64,000 nucleotides of DNA from contig CM061241.1 in the NCBI GenBank assembly GCA_030848705.1, forward strand, positions 80,361,178 through 80,425,177, written 5' to 3'. Below the pieces are notes generated by a model. The model saw only the letters and a program-made list of their open reading frames with translations. It had not been told where the DNA came from and did no database searches. The translations under genes were made by a program, and so were the position numbers. Positions 42,830 through 54,196 of the stretch are shown here, one piece after another (position 1 is the first letter of the stretch; each line of letters opens with the position of its first letter). The stretch comes from Heracleum sosnowskyi. Taxonomy: Eukaryota; Streptophyta; Magnoliopsida; Apiales; Apiaceae.

Positions 42830-43210
42830 ATAATATGCAGCAGGGAAGAACCAAGAGCATTGATCACTTGATCACTATTCCTGAGACCACCAATGCTGGT
42901 GGTATGTTTGTCGAGATGTCCTCTGTTTAAGTGTCCGCAACCAAAAGATATACTCGGGAGAATGACCGGTTTGCCAGAGGTTGATTCGAATGTAAATGAC
43001 TGCAAGGAAAGATCACCTGCAGTAGTTGATCCATCTCCATAGTCGTACACATATTTGCAGAAGTTCTTATCATCACAATAAGTACTTGAATGCGGAGATT
43101 GACAACCTTTTGGTTAGCGCAATTGTTTTCTGCAAGTGGATGATTTTTTTGGGTCGAAATAAGGAGAGTCTTGCCTGTAACTGGCTTGCATTGTGTCCAT
43201 ATCAATGGTT
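42830..43210 (-). pseudogene. Middle-only fragment of CDR1-like aspartic protease
   Basis: Matches the family from just after the first catalytic motif (SPYFDPKKSS) through YGDGSTTAGDLSLQSFTF and SFGCGHLNRGHLDKH to about two fifths of the protein. It has an in-frame stop in the early part and no signal peptide, DTG or DSG. Beyond ~42890 it continues into non-protease sequence (GCAGGGAAGAACCAAGAGCA) that recurs at ~61090 in the WVD2-like gene's intron. The shared upstream block sits at 43317-43390. Confidence 0.88.
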
Positions 43211-43235
43211 GCTCATCAGGGCAAAATCTTATTAG

Positions 43236-43902
43236 ATTTGGAATGGTTGTTTGAAAAAAGAAGTGTATTGTTTGACATGGGTTGCTGATTGGTACATGTC
43301 AGAGAGGGCTAAGGATATGACATTTAACCATGCATGTTGTTATATTTGGAAGTGTTGTTTTAAAAACATTATAACTTTTCTAACCAAAACATGTATGATC
43401 TTTAACAATATCTGGGCTATCTTAGTATAAAGTTTGATTGTTTTTCTTTCTCATAATAATATTATTGTAACATATGATTGTTTTGGTTGCTCCGTATTAT
43501 TATATAACGTGTCTTATATTATTTGATTAAATATTCTCGATTATTTGGCAAGTAACTTTCCGTTATTCTGTATTATTATGAAACATATTTTATATTATTT
43601 GATTGTATGTTCTCCTATGTTTGTTTTAGTTATCGAAAAATGATACTGACATGTGATTAATAAGATAAGAATTTTTATTAGAATTTCCTAGTTTTAGTTG
43701 CTTATTGAATTATAAAATCCAGGTACTATATAGAGTAGGGATCTAGAAAAACCTTTTTAGATAGAAAATTTAGAGATCACCATCTTAACCCGTTGATTAT
43801 TTATAATTAAAATATAATTAATGAAATGAAGCAAATGGCAAATTTGTGATTATTTTTCTACTGTGTGCTGCAATAACAATAAAAACATCTTTAACATTTT
43901 TT
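43236..43902. other. Intergenic between pseudogene and protease 4
   Basis: Array upstream block at 43317-43390 (GACATTTAACCATGC, GGAAGTGTTGTTT), then AT-rich sequence with no gene seen. Confidence 0.4.
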
Positions 43903-45228
43903 CTACTGTGTGCTGCAATCAGTTTTCTTGAACGACAAGGTCTTGCCAACCAAATCATATCCAACCAAATAGTTCATCTGCTGCAAATTCCCAAAAACTG
44001 CTAAATTGCTTGGTGCCATGGTTAAGCAAAGCTTACCATCTTCCATTTCTAACATTGTGTTTGATACATCCAACTCCCAATCACCTCCCGTAAAATGAAG
44101 CGTAATAGTTGGCACCTTTTGTTCAAAACCCTCCTCTTTTTTGTAGCAAAGGCTAAAATCTTGTTCTCCTTCAACTGGTGTCGAAGATATAAGTCTCTTG
44201 AATTCATCTTCAATCTTCTGGTAAAATGCACTGGGTAATAATGTTAGTGTAGTTCCAGAATCAATAACAATATTACCATAGTAATCATTCGCATTGGTCG
44301 GGTATTTGTTGGTCGCGAATTTGATAAGTGTATCTCCAATGCTTACACCCTCAAGGTTGAGATAGTAAAATAAGGCTTTATCTTCATCATCGCTGGTATA
44401 GAATGGAATCGTTCGGGCACCAGGTCCTGACACAACCGCATCGCTTCCGAAACTGATTTTGCTAGACCCATTTAATTTTAAAGGCACCATACAATACGAA
44501 AATTTACCATTAATAGTATCACTTAACTGATTAATAATCGACAGATCACTATTTCCTAGGCCTACAATGCCGTCAGTGAATTTGTTGAAATTCCCTCCGT
44601 TTCTATGTCCGCAACCAAAAGAAACTTTGGGGAGAACCACTGGCTTGCCTGAGGTTGTTCCAAATGTAAATGAGTCAAAGGAAAAATCACCCTTACTGTA
44701 TGACCAATCTGCGTATGAAATTTCATAGGTGCAAAAGTTTTGATCACCGCAAAGAAGTGGGCCTTCAAACCGTTGACAGATTTTAATTTCGCACGGTTGG
44801 TTTTTATAAGTGGAGGACCTTTTGGGGTCGAATATAGGAGTGTTTTGTGCATAACATTCGATGCATGGTTTGCATTGTATCCATGTTATATCACTGCCGG
44901 TATCAGCAACCGCTAGGAAGTCTTGTGGGGGCGTTCCGACAGAGATTTTCATGAGGTATTCTCCAGGGACTGCTGTTAATGGAGATTGTATTGCTAATGG
45001 AGATGAAACAGATTTTTGTGCGAAGATGCGGGAAGATCTAGTGAATGAGCGGCGAAGTGAGTTTCGAAGATTGTCATAATAATTGCTTGATGCATTATAA
45101 TACGGAGAAAGCTGAGAATCACGATGAATTAAGTTGATGCTAAAACCAGAAGAAGTTGATTGTATAGGAGAAGCAAGCAAGCTAAGACTGATGATGAAGC
45201 AGTGGAAAAGAGTTGGAATGAGCTCCAT
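43903..45228 (-). CDS. CDR1-like aspartic protease 4
   Basis: Intronless, 441 residues. Signal peptide (MELIPTLFHCFIISLSLLAS), prosegment GFSINLIHRDSQLSPYYN, catalytic DTGSDITWIQC, second site DSGTTLTLLP, C-terminal FGNLQQMNYLVGYDL. The flap motif reads YADWS instead of YGDGS/YADGS: the Tyr is kept but the flexible Gly is Trp, which may narrow the substrate cleft. The TATA-like box (TATAAAT on the coding strand) lies at 45292-45286, 58 bases before the ATG. Closest to copy 6 by shared prosegment (SQLSPYYNASSNYYDNLRN). Confidence 0.92.
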   Translation of the reverse strand: MELIPTLFHCFIISLSLLASPIQSTSSGFSINLIHRDSQLSPYYNASSNYYDNLRNSLRRSFTRSSRIFAQKSVSSPLAIQSPLTAVPGEYLMKISVGTPPQDFLAVADTGSDITWIQCKPCIECYAQNTPIFDPKRSSTYKNQPCEIKICQRFEGPLLCGDQNFCTYEISYADWSYSKGDFSFDSFTFGTTSGKPVVLPKVSFGCGHRNGGNFNKFTDGIVGLGNSDLSIINQLSDTINGKFSYCMVPLKLNGSSKISFGSDAVVSGPGARTIPFYTSDDEDKALFYYLNLEGVSIGDTLIKFATNKYPTNANDYYGNIVIDSGTTLTLLPSAFYQKIEDEFKRLISSTPVEGEQDFSLCYKKEEGFEQKVPTITLHFTGGDWELDVSNTMLEMEDGKLCLTMAPSNLAVFGNLQQMNYLVGYDLVGKTLSFKKTDCSTQ

Positions 45229-45621
45229 TGTTTATGTTTTGCAATTAGAATTAAGGAAATGACAAGTACTAGAGAAAGGTGATGAATTTATATGAGAGAA
45301 TCATGGGGAAAAAAATTGAAATAGTAATCTCAAACAAAAGGAAAGATGATATATTGATATGACATTTAACCGTTCTTTTATATATTTGGAAATGTTGTTT
45401 GAAAATGTTGAAACTTGTTTAAACAAATAATATACTAATTTGCTTAAATTTGCATAAAGTATATTGGGAGGTATTTTTTATATGTAGAAATCTTCATAAT
45501 CCTAAAATGCATGATTTGAGATCTTTAATTCCTTCAAGCTAAAGAAGTTGATTTTAACACGCTGGCGGGTCTTGTCCATATTACAAGACACTCCTCCTTC
45601 TTTTGGGATTTTAATAGTAAA
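45229..45621. other. Promoter side of protease 4
   Basis: TATA box, then the shared upstream block at 45358-45430 (GACATTTAACCGTTC, GGAAATGTTGTTTGA, GAAACTTGTTTAAACAAA). No ORF. Confidence 0.45.
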
Positions 45622-46271
45622 CTAGTTGAAAAAGCCGCGCTTCACGGCGGCGTAATAATTTTTAAAAAAAATTCTATCAAATAAATTACGAAAATTACTC
45701 GGTCCTCGCTAATAAGCCGTCCTTCATTGAAACACGTTTTCCTTTTTAATATCAAAATCTCAAATTTAATATATTGAATATATATTTGTCTTATATATTA
45801 ATTTTTATGTTATCATACTCCTTTTCTAATCAGACACTCTTTCGTTGAAAAAACATCTATATAACTTTACATATTCTATTTCAAATAGAATTTTTAGTTA
45901 TGTATTACAAACGCTTATTCTACTTTCAATAGAACTTTTAAGTGCAAATACTTCTTTTATATTCGAACACTTCTCCTCTATAAATCGAAACACATATTCT
46001 ACTTCAAATATAACTTTGCAAGTACTTCTTTTAGAACTCTTCCCCTCTACAAATTCAAACACCTATTCTATTTCAAATAGAACTTTTAATTATATGTCTT
46101 CGCTATAAATTCGAACTATTCTCCTCAATAAATTCGAACATCTATTCTACTTCTAATATGTTAAATGATATTTTTTTATTTATCAGTATTTAAAATTCAA
46201 AAATTCTAGAAAATTAAAAAAATAAATTGAGACGATCTTAGGGGCACCACCTAACCTCCCGCGTATCCTCC

Positions 46272-46300
<29 letters not shown>
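45622..46300 (-). mobile_element. Helitron-like repeat, family 2
   Basis: Left end CTAG at 45622-45625 followed by TTGAAAAA and the hairpin GCCGCGC-TTCA-CGGCGGC; on the minus strand this is hairpin, ~10 bases, CTAG, then T: the Helitron 3' end. The interior carries 50-60-base units (TATAAATTCGAACACCTATT, CTACTTCAAATAGAACTTTT) at 45845-46170. The right end is CTCCCGCGTATCCTCC and a (TA)n run at 46272-46299. Confidence 0.55.
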
Positions 46301-46302
<2 letters not shown>

Positions 46303-47299
46303 CAAATACTTAATAAATTTAAAGTAAAAATTAATTATCACTAATTTGACACTTACTATTTTTAAGTGAAAAGTACTAATTTTGGGTGATTTCGTGACAT
46401 TCCACCTTCCACATCCAAATAGAAAATATAAGATAAATTAATTTTTAAGATCAATTGCTTTTGAAATATTGAATCAAATACATGTAAACGGTTATATCAA
46501 ATCCATTAGCAACAATAAAAAATATTATGCAAAAATTATGCTTGTACTAAGAAGTTGAACGCTCAAAAAATCTTGTGCATACAAGAATATTTGAAAATCA
46601 ATTACAAAGGCAATAAATGTTATTTTGATTTTGTCCGTCCTTTTCACTTGTAGTTTCGGAGCTGAACTCTGATGGTTCCCATGAAATTTTCTGAAACTTA
46701 ATTTTTGCTCTACCTGTTTCATTACACTGTAACTAAAAGGTACAAAAAAAAAATTAAATTGAATATTGTAAATCTCAATTATAACAACATGATGAAATCT
46801 ATCACTCAAGAATCAAGATTGACACATCCATCTTTCCTATTCAATTTTAACTCTGGCCCGTATTAGGCATCCTGTTTTTTTAAAAAAAATTGATAAAAAC
46901 AGAATTTATTTATCAAACTTAAAATCAAGAATCTATCTAATGAGATAAAGAAAAAGAAAACAAAATAATACAAAAATAATTATAGTTATGTAATGCCCAA
47001 TAACATAGGCAAGGATAATAACCACAGTAGAAGGAAAAAGCCTAATACCTCTATTGCAGGAGATTGCAATCAATTTGGTGCAATTCAGCCGCAAGAGATC
47101 TTTCACTCACTCGGTGGAATCCTGTAAGAAAAAATATAAAATTTAACATTAATAAATGACATGATTGTAATACTTGATTATAATATAAAAAACTTGTTCA
47201 TCAAAAAGAGACAATAAACTCTCACGAACATGCAATAGAATGGTAAAGAAAATATAACGTATTTATAAGATTTATTTTGGTGAAGAGTTTTGAATACGT
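46301..47299. other. AT-rich intergenic stretch
   Basis: No gene recognised; a 94-codon minus-strand open frame at 46525-46809 lacks family motifs. Confidence 0.3.
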
Positions 47300-47573
47300 T
47301 AAAGTTAATTGATCATCTTCTACTTTAAATATGTTTAAGAAGTTTTCAAGTACATGAATTCTTCTCGTTTATAAATTCAAATATATATTCTACTTTTAAT
47401 ATGTTAAACAAATTTCTTTTCCTCTATAAATTCGAACACCTATTCTATTTAAAATGATATTTTTTTTATCAATATATTATTCTAAAATTCTAAAAAATTA
47501 GAAAAATATATTGAGACGATTGTAGAGACGCCACCTCACCTCCCGCGTATCCTCCTTTATATATATATATTGA
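47300..47573 (-). mobile_element. Helitron-like repeat, family 2, partial
   Basis: Repeats the interior unit and right end of the 45622-46300 copy (TATAAATTCGAACACCTATT; GCCACCTCACCTCCCGCGTA). The hairpin end is not present. Confidence 0.5.
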
Positions 47574-47935
47574 CTAGTATTTTTGGTCCGGGTTTATTAT
47601 TGTTATTTTGTATAAGAATTTAATATTTTTTTGAAAGGTTTCGATTTCAACTTTTAATCTAATATGTTATAATTCTTGCCTAATGAACGGAGAAAAGTAA
47701 AATAGAACCTCGATAAATGAATACACTTGGGACCAAGAAAATATATTCATTAATTGAGATTATTTATTTATTGATAAATGAATATTTATTCATTTAAACA
47801 ATTATTTTATTTTATTTTATCATAATAATGATATTTTAAAATTTACTATTCGAACGTATTTAGAAGATAATAGTTAAAATTTTATCATACATTTTCTTCA
47901 CACTTAATAATATACGTACATGTATTATACATATA

Positions 47936-48849
47936 CTAGCTTAAAACCTATGCACGGATTGTTAATTATTATTTTATTATTATTCTTTTAATTATATTTG
48001 TTAAAAAAATAAGTAGGCATGTTAAAATAGCTAAACACTTTTAATTAATTAAAAACATTAAAACAAATTTTAAAATAAATAAGTAAGGGTTTTCTCGTTA
48101 TATTTTTGGAAAATGAGGGATTTTAGTATGGAAAAATAAAAAATGTAACATATATTTAGTTTAAAAAGGTAAATGCCCGTGATATTTTTGGAAAATGAGG
48201 TTTTAAAATTTAATAATTTTAATTATTTAAATACGTTTTAAAATAAATAAGTAAAGAGTTTGTCCGTGATATTTTTAGAAAAGGGATGAATTTTAGTAAG
48301 AAAAATTGAAAAAGACAATTTCCCGTGATATATTTAGAAAATGATGGACTTTGTTAGAAAAAATCTGTAATGTGTTTTAGCTGAAAAGGTAATTGGTTAT
48401 AAATAAATATTTGATTATTTTTAGTAATTGCATTTGTTAAGAAAATAAGTAGACATGTTAAAATAGGTAAACTTTTAAAAAAATAATTATAATATTAGGT
48501 TTAAAAATAAATAACTAAAGGTTTGTCCGTGATATTTTTGGAAAATGAGAGGTTTTAGTAAGAAAAAATAGAAAAATTAACATGTTTTAGTTAAAAAGGT
48601 AATTGTAAGTGATATATTTGAAAAAGTAGGGGAATTTGTTACAAAAAATAAAAAAAAAATGTATTTTAGGTGAAAAAATATAATTGGTTATAAATAGGTA
48701 ATATTATTATTTAATAATATATTTATACAAATAAGTAAGGTTAATTAAGTAAAAACATGAATTTAAGAAAGGACAATTAAGTAAAATCATAATGTACCAT
48801 ACAGACCGACCAAACTTTTAATATTTCGTCTATTATATAATAGTATTGA
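47936..48849 (-). mobile_element. Non-autonomous Helitron-like element, family 1, complete
   Basis: 914 bases. On the minus strand it starts TCAATACTATTATATAATAG preceded by A, and ends with a short CCGTGCATAGG hairpin remnant, TTTTAAG and CTAG followed by T. A|TC...CTAG|T is the Helitron insertion signature. The interior is a run of degenerate ~200-base units (GTCCGTGATATTTTTGGAAA, TTTTAGTAAGAAAAAATAGA). No Rep/helicase coding, so any movement would need help in trans. Confidence 0.65.
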
Positions 48850-48946
48850 TATTAAGTATAGTGTGCCTCAACTATTTTAACTTACTTGACGGTGTTTATA
48901 AGAGTGTATTAGTAAAATACTTAAAGTCTATTAAAATATATATAAA

Positions 48947-49100
48947 CTAGTTTACTAAACCGCGTTTCGCAGCGGCTTTATAACAATATCTTTAAATTTT
49001 CTCAAAAAATATTCTACAAAATACGTTTTTAAATAAAATAATATTTCTAATATAAAATTAAGTTTTGTTTTGAATTATATATATATATATATATATATAA
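48947..49100 (-). mobile_element. Helitron-like 3' end, family 2
   Basis: CTAG at 48947-48950, TTTACTA, then AACCGCGTTTCGCAGCGGCTT, a hairpin with the same layout as at 45622. The other end was not located. Confidence 0.45.
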
Positions 49101-50579
49101 AAAGTTCTAGATCGTTCCATCAGAAATTACAATTATACCTTTAGAGCTATTAAAATCTTCACTACCTTCAAATCTACTCTCAATAAGAAAAAAATCAAAA
49201 AATATGAACAAACATCCTTTTTGTTGCTGGGAGAATTTTTTATTAATAATGATATCTTTTTGTCAAAACAAATAACAACAAAAACAACAACTTCTTCCTT
49301 TTAAAAAAAAATAAAAAATTAATGACCTCTTCTCAATATTCGACTTATTGAATTTTGTTAAAAATGCACACACTAAATAAATTCTTCAGTCAAATAAATC
49401 TTAACATGATATTTTCGAAATACATACACTATAAATTTCTTAATATACAATTTTTATCTTTGAATTTTCGTGTATGAATTACAGAAAATATTTCACTAAA
49501 AGATATAATCTTTTCTCATAAAAATTAGAGCAATAACTATCTAAACGTAAAAAACAATGATAAAATTTGTTTTTTAAGACATGATGAATATCTTGTATAC
49601 ATGTGTATCAACTTTTAACTATAAATTCAAAACTAATAACGTACACACATAAACATATAAATCAATTCACAACTGAATATACATGAAAATCACATTGCTC
49701 GACCTATTATTTTAACTGATTAACTGATGAATCCCTCCTTATTAATGCATGTCTTAACTCAATCAACACTAATAGCAAATAACTTGTTTTGTCAAAGATT
49801 TTAATATGATCATGCATTAGGATACAAACAAACGTAATAAGATAAATAACATAACTCATATACTCATATACACACTTTTAATATGAACAAACAAAAAAGT
49901 AAAGAAGAAACAAAAAAAATTGCCGTAGACCATAAACAGAGTTTAGGTGTATATTTATACTATTAATTAGTTGTTTGTATGAAAGTATTAAAGGTAATTA
50001 ATTATTTACCAAGTAATTACTTAATTTCTTATGCAAGACCGATCTAATTTCTTAACTTCTTATTTACCAATATGTTCTTGTATTTTCTATTATATTAAAT
50101 TAAAAAAGAAAGTTTAGGATAGCAGAATGTTAAGATTGTAATTTCATTTGAAAAGAAATATTATGAGAATATCTAGATAATAATAAAGGGAAGTTCAAAA
50201 TAATGTAAAATAATACATTTTTTTTAATTTAGATATTTGAAGGCAAGAATATTATAATTAAATATTTAGTTTCCTCAATTTGTAATATTTAGTTTCCTCC
50301 ATTAGTAAGATCTATTGTATATTTACTTTCTCTCCATTAATAGTGATTTTAAATGCAATAATATTAACATCATTCTTTCCTTATAACATAACATATATCT
50401 GCTTCGACACTCTCATCTTTTCTCTATGATACCTAAAATATTGATTAAATATTATTGTTTAAAATTATAGGTAACATCATTGAAGAAAAACAACTTTTTT
50501 GATTCAATTTATCTTGGTACATGTTTATTTTGTATTTACATGCAATTCTATTTTATAAAATAAAATAACAATGTTATAA
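49101..50579. other. AT-rich intergenic stretch
   Basis: No gene or clear element; A/T over about three quarters of bases. May include the body of the family 2 copy starting at 48947. Confidence 0.3.
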
Positions 50580-50985
50580 TTACTAATAAGTGACCAATTA
50601 CCCTTTTCAGCTAAAACACATTAGTTTTTCTTTTTTTTATTACTAAAATTCTTTTCTTTTTCCAAAAATATCACGGATTGTTCTATTAATAAAATAAAAA
50701 ACAATATTATAATTACTAATAATTAAGTGATTTTCTTTTTCAAGTAAAACGTAATATTTTTGAAACTAAAATTTATTCTTTTCTAAAATATCACGGGTAA
50801 AATAAATATAATTATTATGATTAAATTATTTAATTATAAATAATCAACCAATTACCTTTTTCAGTTAAAACACATTACATTTTTTTTAACTAAAATATCG
50901 TTTGATTTAATAAAATAAAAAAATAATAATATTAGTAATTATTTAATATTAAAAAAAATCCGTGCATAACTCCATTTTAAACTAG
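50580..50985 (+). mobile_element. Helitron-like repeat, family 1, opposite orientation
   Basis: Contains the reverse complement of the family units (TTTTTCCAAAAATATCACGG, CAATTACCCTTTTCAGCTAA) and ends ATCCGTGCATAACTCCATTT, then TAAACTAG at 50978-50985 followed by T. Confidence 0.55.
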
Positions 50986-51272
50986 TATATATAAAACCAT
51001 GTCGTAAAATATTAAAGAAGAACCACGTGGAATGCCACACCTTGCAGCGCATGCTCACATGCATGGGTTTGATTAAAAGTAAACTTGAGTATTGCTAGAT
51101 CACCCCAACAAAAAATTTCAAAATTTATATATAATGATCTGAGAAATATGTTATATTTTTTAGTTCATGGAGGTATAAAGGGTCTCATATTTTTATTAGG
51201 AATGTTATAAATTAAAAGAGATTTGGAAATTTTTTTGAGAATATTAGTTGGATGCTTTAATATTTTTCTAAG

Positions 51273-51439
51273 GAAAAATGCTATGTAACCCAACAAAATA
51301 TCCCAAAACATTTTCCAAATTCAATCTTACCGCTTATAAAAATATGGAACCCCCCACATGCATGCATATGAATTAAAAATTGCTAAGTAACAGTCATGTA
51401 CAAAATTTGGAACATTTTATTGGGTTCTCTAAGTTACTC
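51273..51439. mobile_element. MULE-type MITE with exact 9-bp duplication
   Basis: 167 bases. TTTTCTAAG lies on both sides (51264-51272 and 51440-51448). Ends are imperfect inverted repeats (ATGCTATGTAACCCAACAAA versus AGTAACTTAGAGAACCCAAT on the other strand). Nine-base duplications are typical of Mutator-like elements. Confidence 0.75.
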
Positions 51440-51690
51440 TTTTCTAAGTACATATTGCTACGTGTTAAGTGATTGAAATAATGAAAAATTGATAAATTAG
51501 TTTCCAAAATTCTGGCGTTAGTGATTTACATGCATCAAATAAGGATCTGTACGTGAAGCTGACGTGGCTTTTTAACAATTCATCTTTGCAAGTAAAATGA
51601 CTTTTGTACCCTTTTAAATCGTTCAGGAATTATTATATTTATAGATTTATAGATTTATATCGCAAGAACTAAATTTGTTTGAATGCCTTA

Positions 51691-52075
51691 GAGCATCTCC
51701 AATCATATAAAGCCTTTGGGTAAAATTGAATAAAACTTACCATAAATAATAATTATAGAGAATATGTAAAACGTTCTCCACTCCAATGGGTCATTTCCAT
51801 TATCTAAAATTTTAGCCAACCTATGCATATTGGCTAAATTTGTTGAACCTCTAGAGACCTGTAGTAAAAAGCCATGTCATCTATTTTCATATTTAAACAA
51901 TATATTCTATTTTTAACAACTTAAAATAATAATAACATTCTATTTTTAAAATATAGCCAACTCGTATAGCCAACTCCATTGGAGCACAACACCTTACAGG
52001 TTCAACAAATTTTACATAATCAGTATTTTATATGATTTTAGCTAACGATTTTAGCCAACACCGTTGGAGATGCTC
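51691..52075. mobile_element. PIF/Harbinger (Tourist-like) MITE, copy 3
   Basis: Ends GAGCATCTCCAA / GTTGGAGATGCTC, TTA on both sides (51688-51690, 52076-52078). 385 bases. Confidence 0.9.
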
Positions 52076-52078
52076 TTA

Positions 52079-52501
52079 CCTCAGACATTAGTCATGATTT
52101 AGTAATTGGCATATGAAAGATACCAGGAGTCACTTCACTTGACAAAGTAGTTGAAGGTTGCAAGCCTTGTTATAAGGAGATGGTGCGAGATGATTCAAAT
52201 TCTATACCAATCAGTTAGAAGATTACCATTTACCGGTCCACCCATTTGTTTATCAAGTTATACCGGAAACTTTGATAGATTTTTTTAGGGCGGACAAATT
52301 ATCAGGGTAGTGTGGAATCGAATATGTGACCTATTTGTGTCGGGGTGCAGTAGTAAAATTAACAAATATTTTCTCAACTTTGTACGTGCAATTGTTCTCA
52401 GAACCAAACCTCTGTTTTTATAATTCTTAAACTCAGAAGGTTTAACATACAGATAACTTAATTCATAACAATAACATCAAGAAAACCAGTTTTATACATC
52501 T
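52079..52501. other. 3' flank of protease 5, shared with the next unit
   Basis: 52079-52200 matches 54727-54840 (CTCAGACATTA, ATTGGCATATGAAAGATACC, GGTTGAAGGTTGCAAGC-like). It marks the 3' part of the duplicated array unit. Confidence 0.75.
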
Positions 52502-53812
52502 CTAGTGTTTGGTGCAGTCAGTCTTCCTAAACGACACGGTCTTGGCATTCAAATCATATCCAACCAAATAATTCATCTGGTGCAAATTCCCGAAAATTCC
52601 ATCGCCTGGTACCAGGGTAAAACAAAGCTTACCATCTTTCATATCTAACATGGTGTTTAATGCACCCAACTCCCAATCAGCTCCAGTAAAATGAAAAGTA
52701 ATAGTTGGCACCTTTTCTTCAAATCCCTCCTCTTTCTTGTAGCAAAGGCTGAAACCTGGTTCTGCTTTAACTGGTTTTAAAGATATGATTCTCTTGAATT
52801 CATCTTCAATATTCTGGTAAAAGTCACTGGGTAAATATGTTAATGTAGTCCCAGAATCAATAATAATATTACCATCCTTGTCATTCGCATTGTTTGGGTA
52901 TGTTTCCGTCACGAATTTGATATTTGTTTCTCCAATGCTAGCACTCTCAAGGTTGAGAAAGTAAAATAAGCTTTCAAGTTCACCATCTTTGGTAAAGAAC
53001 GGAGTAGTTTGTGCACCAGATCCGGACACAATCGCATCGCTTCCAAAACTGATTTTGCTAGACACGTTTGATGTTAAAGGCACCATGCAATACGAAAATT
53101 TGCCATTGATAGTATGACTCAGCTGATTAATAATTGACAGATTATTATTCCCGAGGCCTACAATGCCGTCAGTGAATTTGTCGAAATTCCCACCGTTTTT
53201 GTGTCCGCAACCAAAAGAAACTTTGGGGAGAACCACTGGCTTGCCTGAGGTTGTTCCGAACGTAAATGACTCGGAGGAAATATCACCGTCACTATATGAT
53301 CCATCTCCGTATGTAATTTCGTAGTGGCAAAAGTTGTTATCACCACAAAAGAGGGGCTTTTGACAAACTTTTGATTGGCACGGTTGGTTTTTGTAAGTGG
53401 AGGATTTTTTGGGGTCGAATAAAGGAGCGTTTTGTTTATAACATTTAATGCATGGCTTGCATTGTATCCAGGTTATATGACTGCCAGTATCAGCAATCGC
53501 TAAGTAGTCTAGTGATGGCGTCCCGAGAGAGATTTTCATGAGGTATGCTCCATCGTCCGCTGTCATGGGAGATTGTAATGTTAATGGAGATGAAGCAAGT
53601 TTTGGTGCAAAGATGCGAGAGTATCTAGCCATATCGCGGCGAAGTGAGTTGCGAAGAATGTCATAAAAAGTGTTGGATGCATTATGATACGGAGAAAGCT
53701 GAGAATCACGATGAATTAAGTTGATGCTAAAACCAGAAGGACTTGATTGTATAAGAGAACTAAGGAAGGTAAGAGTGATGAAGCAGACGAAAAGTCTAGG
53801 AATGATCTGCAT
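52502..53812 (-). CDS. CDR1-like aspartic protease 5
   Basis: Intronless, 436 residues. Signal peptide (MQIIPRLFVCFITLTFLSSL), prosegment GFSINLIHRDSQLSPYHN, catalytic DTGSHITWIQC, flap YGDGS, second site DSGTTLTYLP, C-terminal FGNLHQMNYLVGYDL (His for the usual Gln). All active-site motifs are present. TATA-like box at 53889-53883, 71 bases before the ATG. A Stowaway MITE sits in its promoter at 53949-54196, between the TATA region and the shared upstream block. Confidence 0.92.
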   Translation of the reverse strand: MQIIPRLFVCFITLTFLSSLIQSSPSGFSINLIHRDSQLSPYHNASNTFYDILRNSLRRDMARYSRIFAPKLASSPLTLQSPMTADDGAYLMKISLGTPSLDYLAIADTGSHITWIQCKPCIKCYKQNAPLFDPKKSSTYKNQPCQSKVCQKPLFCGDNNFCHYEITYGDGSYSDGDISSESFTFGTTSGKPVVLPKVSFGCGHKNGGNFDKFTDGIVGLGNNNLSIINQLSHTINGKFSYCMVPLTSNVSSKISFGSDAIVSGSGAQTTPFFTKDGELESLFYFLNLESASIGETNIKFVTETYPNNANDKDGNIIIDSGTTLTYLPSDFYQNIEDEFKRIISLKPVKAEPGFSLCYKKEEGFEEKVPTITFHFTGADWELGALNTMLDMKDGKLCFTLVPGDGIFGNLHQMNYLVGYDLNAKTVSFRKTDCTKH

Positions 53813-53948
53813 TGTTCAAGTGCACAATGATATGGTAAGTAGAGAGAAAGGTGGTGAATGTTGGGTGTTCGAGTAGTACACAATTTATAGGGCAGAATAA
53901 GTGTAAAAAAAAATATTAAAAAAAGTTGTAATAATAATTTAATAAGTA

Positions 53949-54196
53949 CTCCCTCCGTCCAGGCCGATTGTTTACGATTGGTTTGGGCACGGAGGTTAAG
54001 CAAAATAAATAAAGTAGTGAAAAAGGTAAGAGGTGGAACCCATTAATATTTAAGTTATAAAGTAAGTAAAGTGGAGGAAAATAGGAGGAGGGGTTAATTT
54101 TCATATTATAAAATTTTACTATTTGGAATGTAAAAAATTGGATAGAACATCCAAAAAGAAAAGTGTAAAAAAATGGATGGGACGGAAAGGAGAGAG
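53949..54196. mobile_element. Stowaway-like MITE in promoter of protease 5
   Basis: CTCCCTCCGTCC left end, GGGACGGAAAGGAGAGAG right end, TA on both sides (53947-53948, 54197-54198). It separates the core promoter from the conserved upstream block at 54217-54292, which lies ~60 bases closer to the TATA box in copies without the MITE. Confidence 0.88.

Noticed and set aside
45845..46180. CRISPR-like spacing of ~55-base repeats
   Set aside because: Units are degenerate, AT-rich and internal to a Helitron-like repeat in a plant genome; no spacer/repeat structure.
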